Assembly: GCF_031846165.1 (NCBI RefSeq)
Contig: NZ_JAVRIE010000003.1
Location: forward strand, 1-64,000
From: Glaciecola blandensis
GTDB taxonomy: Bacteria > Pseudomonadota > Gammaproteobacteria > Enterobacterales > Alteromonadaceae
Length of the DNA stretch: 64,000 nt
Reading direction: 5' to 3'
Shown: positions 62,292 to 64,000 of the stretch, piece by piece
Numbering within the stretch: position 1 is the first letter of the stretch
Layout of the letters: every line of letters starts with the position of its first letter
Translations under genes and position numbers: made by a program
The notes under the pieces: generated by a model
Database searches by the model: none
Told to the model about the DNA's origin: nothing
The model's input: the letters and a program-made list of their open reading frames with translations, nothing else

Positions 62292-63387
62292 TTCTAGCTA
62301 GGGTACTCTGTTTCCTTAAAGCTAGTTTGCGCATAGCAAATAGTGCAATAGTATTCGAAATCCGTGAAAATAAAGGTGATACAGCGCAAGTTAAAGCCAA
62401 TACGACAATCGATTTTAAGATTCCATAGGCGATAGTTTTTTCCGGGAGGAAGTTTATAACTTCACTAACTTCCACCAAGTAAATACTGAGCGTATGTAGG
62501 ATAAAAATAGAAAATGTATGCTTATCACAAAACTTCAAAAATGCATCAATTAGTGGAAGTTTTTTAACTAGATTAATAATGTATGGAATTAAAAGGTAAC
62601 ATAGACAAACAGCCATTAAGCTTATCATCACATAATAGAAAGTTGGTGGGAAGTTATGGTCAGTCAAATCTATACTCACGCCAGCCCATACGTTCAGTAG
62701 CGACAAGCTAACACAGACCAAAACTGTTAACGCCATGATACGATTTCTTGTGTTACCTGGTAAAGCAAAGCAATATGCACCAAAAATATAAAAGATGCTT
62801 TGTATCATTGGTTTGTATAGATCATTCCCAAACAATCTTATTTGTAATGAATCTGGATATATTTGTTGATACAAACTAAACCCGATAAAAATAACAACGA
62901 GTACTAAAACGATTATCGGTTTTCTTGTCAATAGAACGAAATACAATGGAGAGATTATTGATATCAAAAGCAAGGCGTTCAAAAACCAAACTTGACCGAC
63001 TGGGAAAGGCCGGATGTCCATAATCGGTCTGATTTGAAGCCAATAGTTCAGCTTTGTTAAATTAAAGTCTGGGAATGTACCATTTTGGCTTAAGTAAACT
63101 ATTAGACAAATAAAACACAATAGATAGTATGGAATCAGAAGATTGACTACACGCTTACCATAGTATTCTTTTAAAGAAAACGTTCGGTTAAAGCTGATAC
63201 GAGAAACAGCCCCTGATAGGAAAAAAAACAAAGGAACAACGATATACAGATAAGAGGAGAATGGAACATAGAACCAGAAGCCACCTATATGACCAAAGAC
63301 TATAGCAATGATTGCAAAAGCCCTTAAGTATGAAATTTTTTGGCTATCTTCGGCGCTAATAATACTCGATACTGCTGAGCTTTTCAT
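62278..63387 (-). CDS. acyltransferase family 3 membrane protein
   Basis: A 369-aa integral membrane O-acyltransferase (OafA/WecH-like, PF01757) with about ten helices. It opens with KISYLRAFAIIAIVFGHIGGFWFY, containing the family's R-x10-H-type motif, followed by VPLFFFLSGAVSRI and PVGQVWFLNALLLIS. It probably acetylates a cell-surface glycan. The 3' end overlaps the flippase gene by 14 bases in convergent orientation. Confidence 0.9.
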   Translation of the reverse strand: MKSSAVSSIISAEDSQKISYLRAFAIIAIVFGHIGGFWFYVPFSSYLYIVVPLFFFLSGAVSRISFNRTFSLKEYYGKRVVNLLIPYYLLCFICLIVYLSQNGTFPDFNLTKLNYWLQIRPIMDIRPFPVGQVWFLNALLLISIISPLYFVLLTRKPIIVLVLVVIFIGFSLYQQIYPDSLQIRLFGNDLYKPMIQSIFYIFGAYCFALPGNTRNRIMALTVLVCVSLSLLNVWAGVSIDLTDHNFPPTFYYVMISLMAVCLCYLLIPYIINLVKKLPLIDAFLKFCDKHTFSIFILHTLSIYLVEVSEVINFLPEKTIAYGILKSIVVLALTCAVSPLFSRISNTIALFAMRKLALRKQSTLARTNSS

Positions 63388-63590
63388 GACTTCACCCTCT
63401 CCTTAGGTATCCATCTATTCAATTTGTATAATACATATGAAAGCAAAAACAACGCTTTACTCTATCCAATTAAAAGACATTATTCCTTAATGGCTAAAAA
63501 TTAATAGAAACTAGCTAGTTACATTTTTTTAACAATCTAACATTGTTAACTTTTATGAGTCAATAGCTTTAAAATAAAAATCAATTATGG
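63388..63590. other. 203-base AT-rich intergenic region
   Basis: This region separates the acyltransferase and the partial sulfotransferase, both on the minus strand. It is AT-rich and should hold the acyltransferase promoter, but no clear site is seen. Confidence 0.4.
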
Positions 63591-64000
63591 TCAGCTCTCG
63601 CTTATTGCCTTAAGCTCCTTATCAATATCAATGAGCTTGTTTCTGTAAAACCAACAAACTAGGCGGGTTTTCCAGTTAAACTTACCATCCCGCTTGGTTA
63701 AACTAGGTTTATATATAGAATTGATTGGTTCGGGAGTTAGTTTCGTTCTAAATTTAGCATTGATTGCCTGAACACAATGACCGGAATTTTTAATAAAGAA
63801 TGAATCATTAAATAGCAAACTATGCTCTTGATTGCGCTTATAAAACTTAATAATGCATTCGTTGTATTTTATCCATGCTTTAGCCGCGAGCCAGGGTTGT
63901 CTTCTTATTTCCTTATCTGTTGCTCTTCTTATCAGTGAGTCGATTACCTCTCTATAATCTCTGTACAGCAAGAGATGCTTTGCGTCGGGAAATAACCCAG
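63591..64000 (-). CDS. sulfotransferase, 5' part beyond the window (partial)
   Basis: Only the C-terminal 136 codons are visible; the frame stays open to the window's last bases, so the true start is outside. The sequence at the edge reads GLFPDAKHLLLYRDYREVIDSL, matching the 3'-phosphate-binding strand-helix of PAPS-dependent sulfotransferases (Arg in LLYRDYREV, Ser in IDSLI). The TTG at 63969-63971 is therefore internal. It would transfer sulfate, probably to the surface glycan built by neighbouring genes. Assignment depends on this one motif. Confidence 0.65.
   Translation of the reverse strand, partial: GLFPDAKHLLLYRDYREVIDSLIRRATDKEIRRQPWLAAKAWIKYNECIIKFYKRNQEHSLLFNDSFFIKNSGHCVQAINAKFRTKLTPEPINSIYKPSLTKRDGKFNWKTRLVCWFYRNKLIDIDKELKAISES

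Noticed and set aside
63591..63971. Complete small gene starting at TTG 63971
   Set aside because: The frame continues upstream to the edge with sulfotransferase motif sequence, so the TTG is internal.

Overview
The window looks like a chromosomal segment of a marine, Gram-negative gammaproteobacterium, most likely an Alteromonadales (Alteromonadaceae-like) species. The evidence is the low-to-mid GC content, outer-membrane genes (PagL-, LpxL-, HldE- and GlnE-type), a small DUF3081 gene, FadE-type acyl-CoA dehydrogenase, and a complete-looking exosortase A (XrtA/EpsH) polysaccharide locus. No rRNA, tRNA, insertion sequence, prophage or CRISPR array was seen. All identifications are from reading motifs; no database search was run.

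Layout. 1-5.3 kb: a PagL-type lipid A deacylase flanked by REP-like palindromes, an unrecognised 638-aa membrane protein, a DUF2780 secreted protein, and a compact operon of exported histidine phosphatase, PnuC and NadR-type kinase (nicotinamide riboside salvage). 5.3-9.3 kb: a secreted carbohydrate-binding-like protein behind a LacI-type palindrome, YjbQ, an exported alpha/beta hydrolase next to kynureninase, and an alkyltransferase-like DNA repair protein. 9.4-12.8 kb: a YHS lipoprotein and a four-gene bufferin-type RiPP metallophore operon (DUF2282 precursor, DUF692/MNIO maturase, DUF2063 partner, DoxX), closed by a strong terminator. 12.9-26.6 kb: CPA2 antiporter, then a five-gene minus-strand operon (acyl-CoA dehydrogenase, APH-like kinase, SDR, BASS transporter, serine hydrolase), a lipoprotein, thymidine kinase, a GGDEF-EAL protein and a FadE-like dehydrogenase. 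26.6-34.9 kb: DUF3081, LpxL-type acyltransferase, TcpQ-like protein, a repeat array, GlnE, DUF350, GIY-YIG protein and HldE.

34.9-56.9 kb: the exosortase A locus. A minus-strand arm (export lipoprotein, chain-length determinant, tyrosine autokinase, outer-membrane protein) faces a plus-strand arm (priming glycosyltransferase, polysaccharide deacetylase, exosortase A fused to EpsI, glycosyltransferase). Then come a convergent TIGR03087-type glycosyltransferase plus acetyltransferase pair, a VanZ-PHP fusion, the asparagine-synthase-like amidotransferase, and a large two-heme-motif lipoprotein resembling hydrazine synthase alpha subunit. No PEP-CTERM substrate is visible. 57-64 kb: a visibly AT-rich surface-polymer end with DgkA, an LTA-synthase-like phosphoglycerol transferase, an O-antigen ligase/polymerase, a Wzx-type flippase, an acyltransferase and a sulfotransferase cut by the window edge.

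The most interesting items are the bufferin operon, the HzsA-like lipoprotein inside the exosortase locus, the VanZ-PHP fusion with its own internal ribosome binding site, the split ACAD11-like kinase/dehydrogenase pair, and the pairing of DgkA with a phosphoglycerol transferase.
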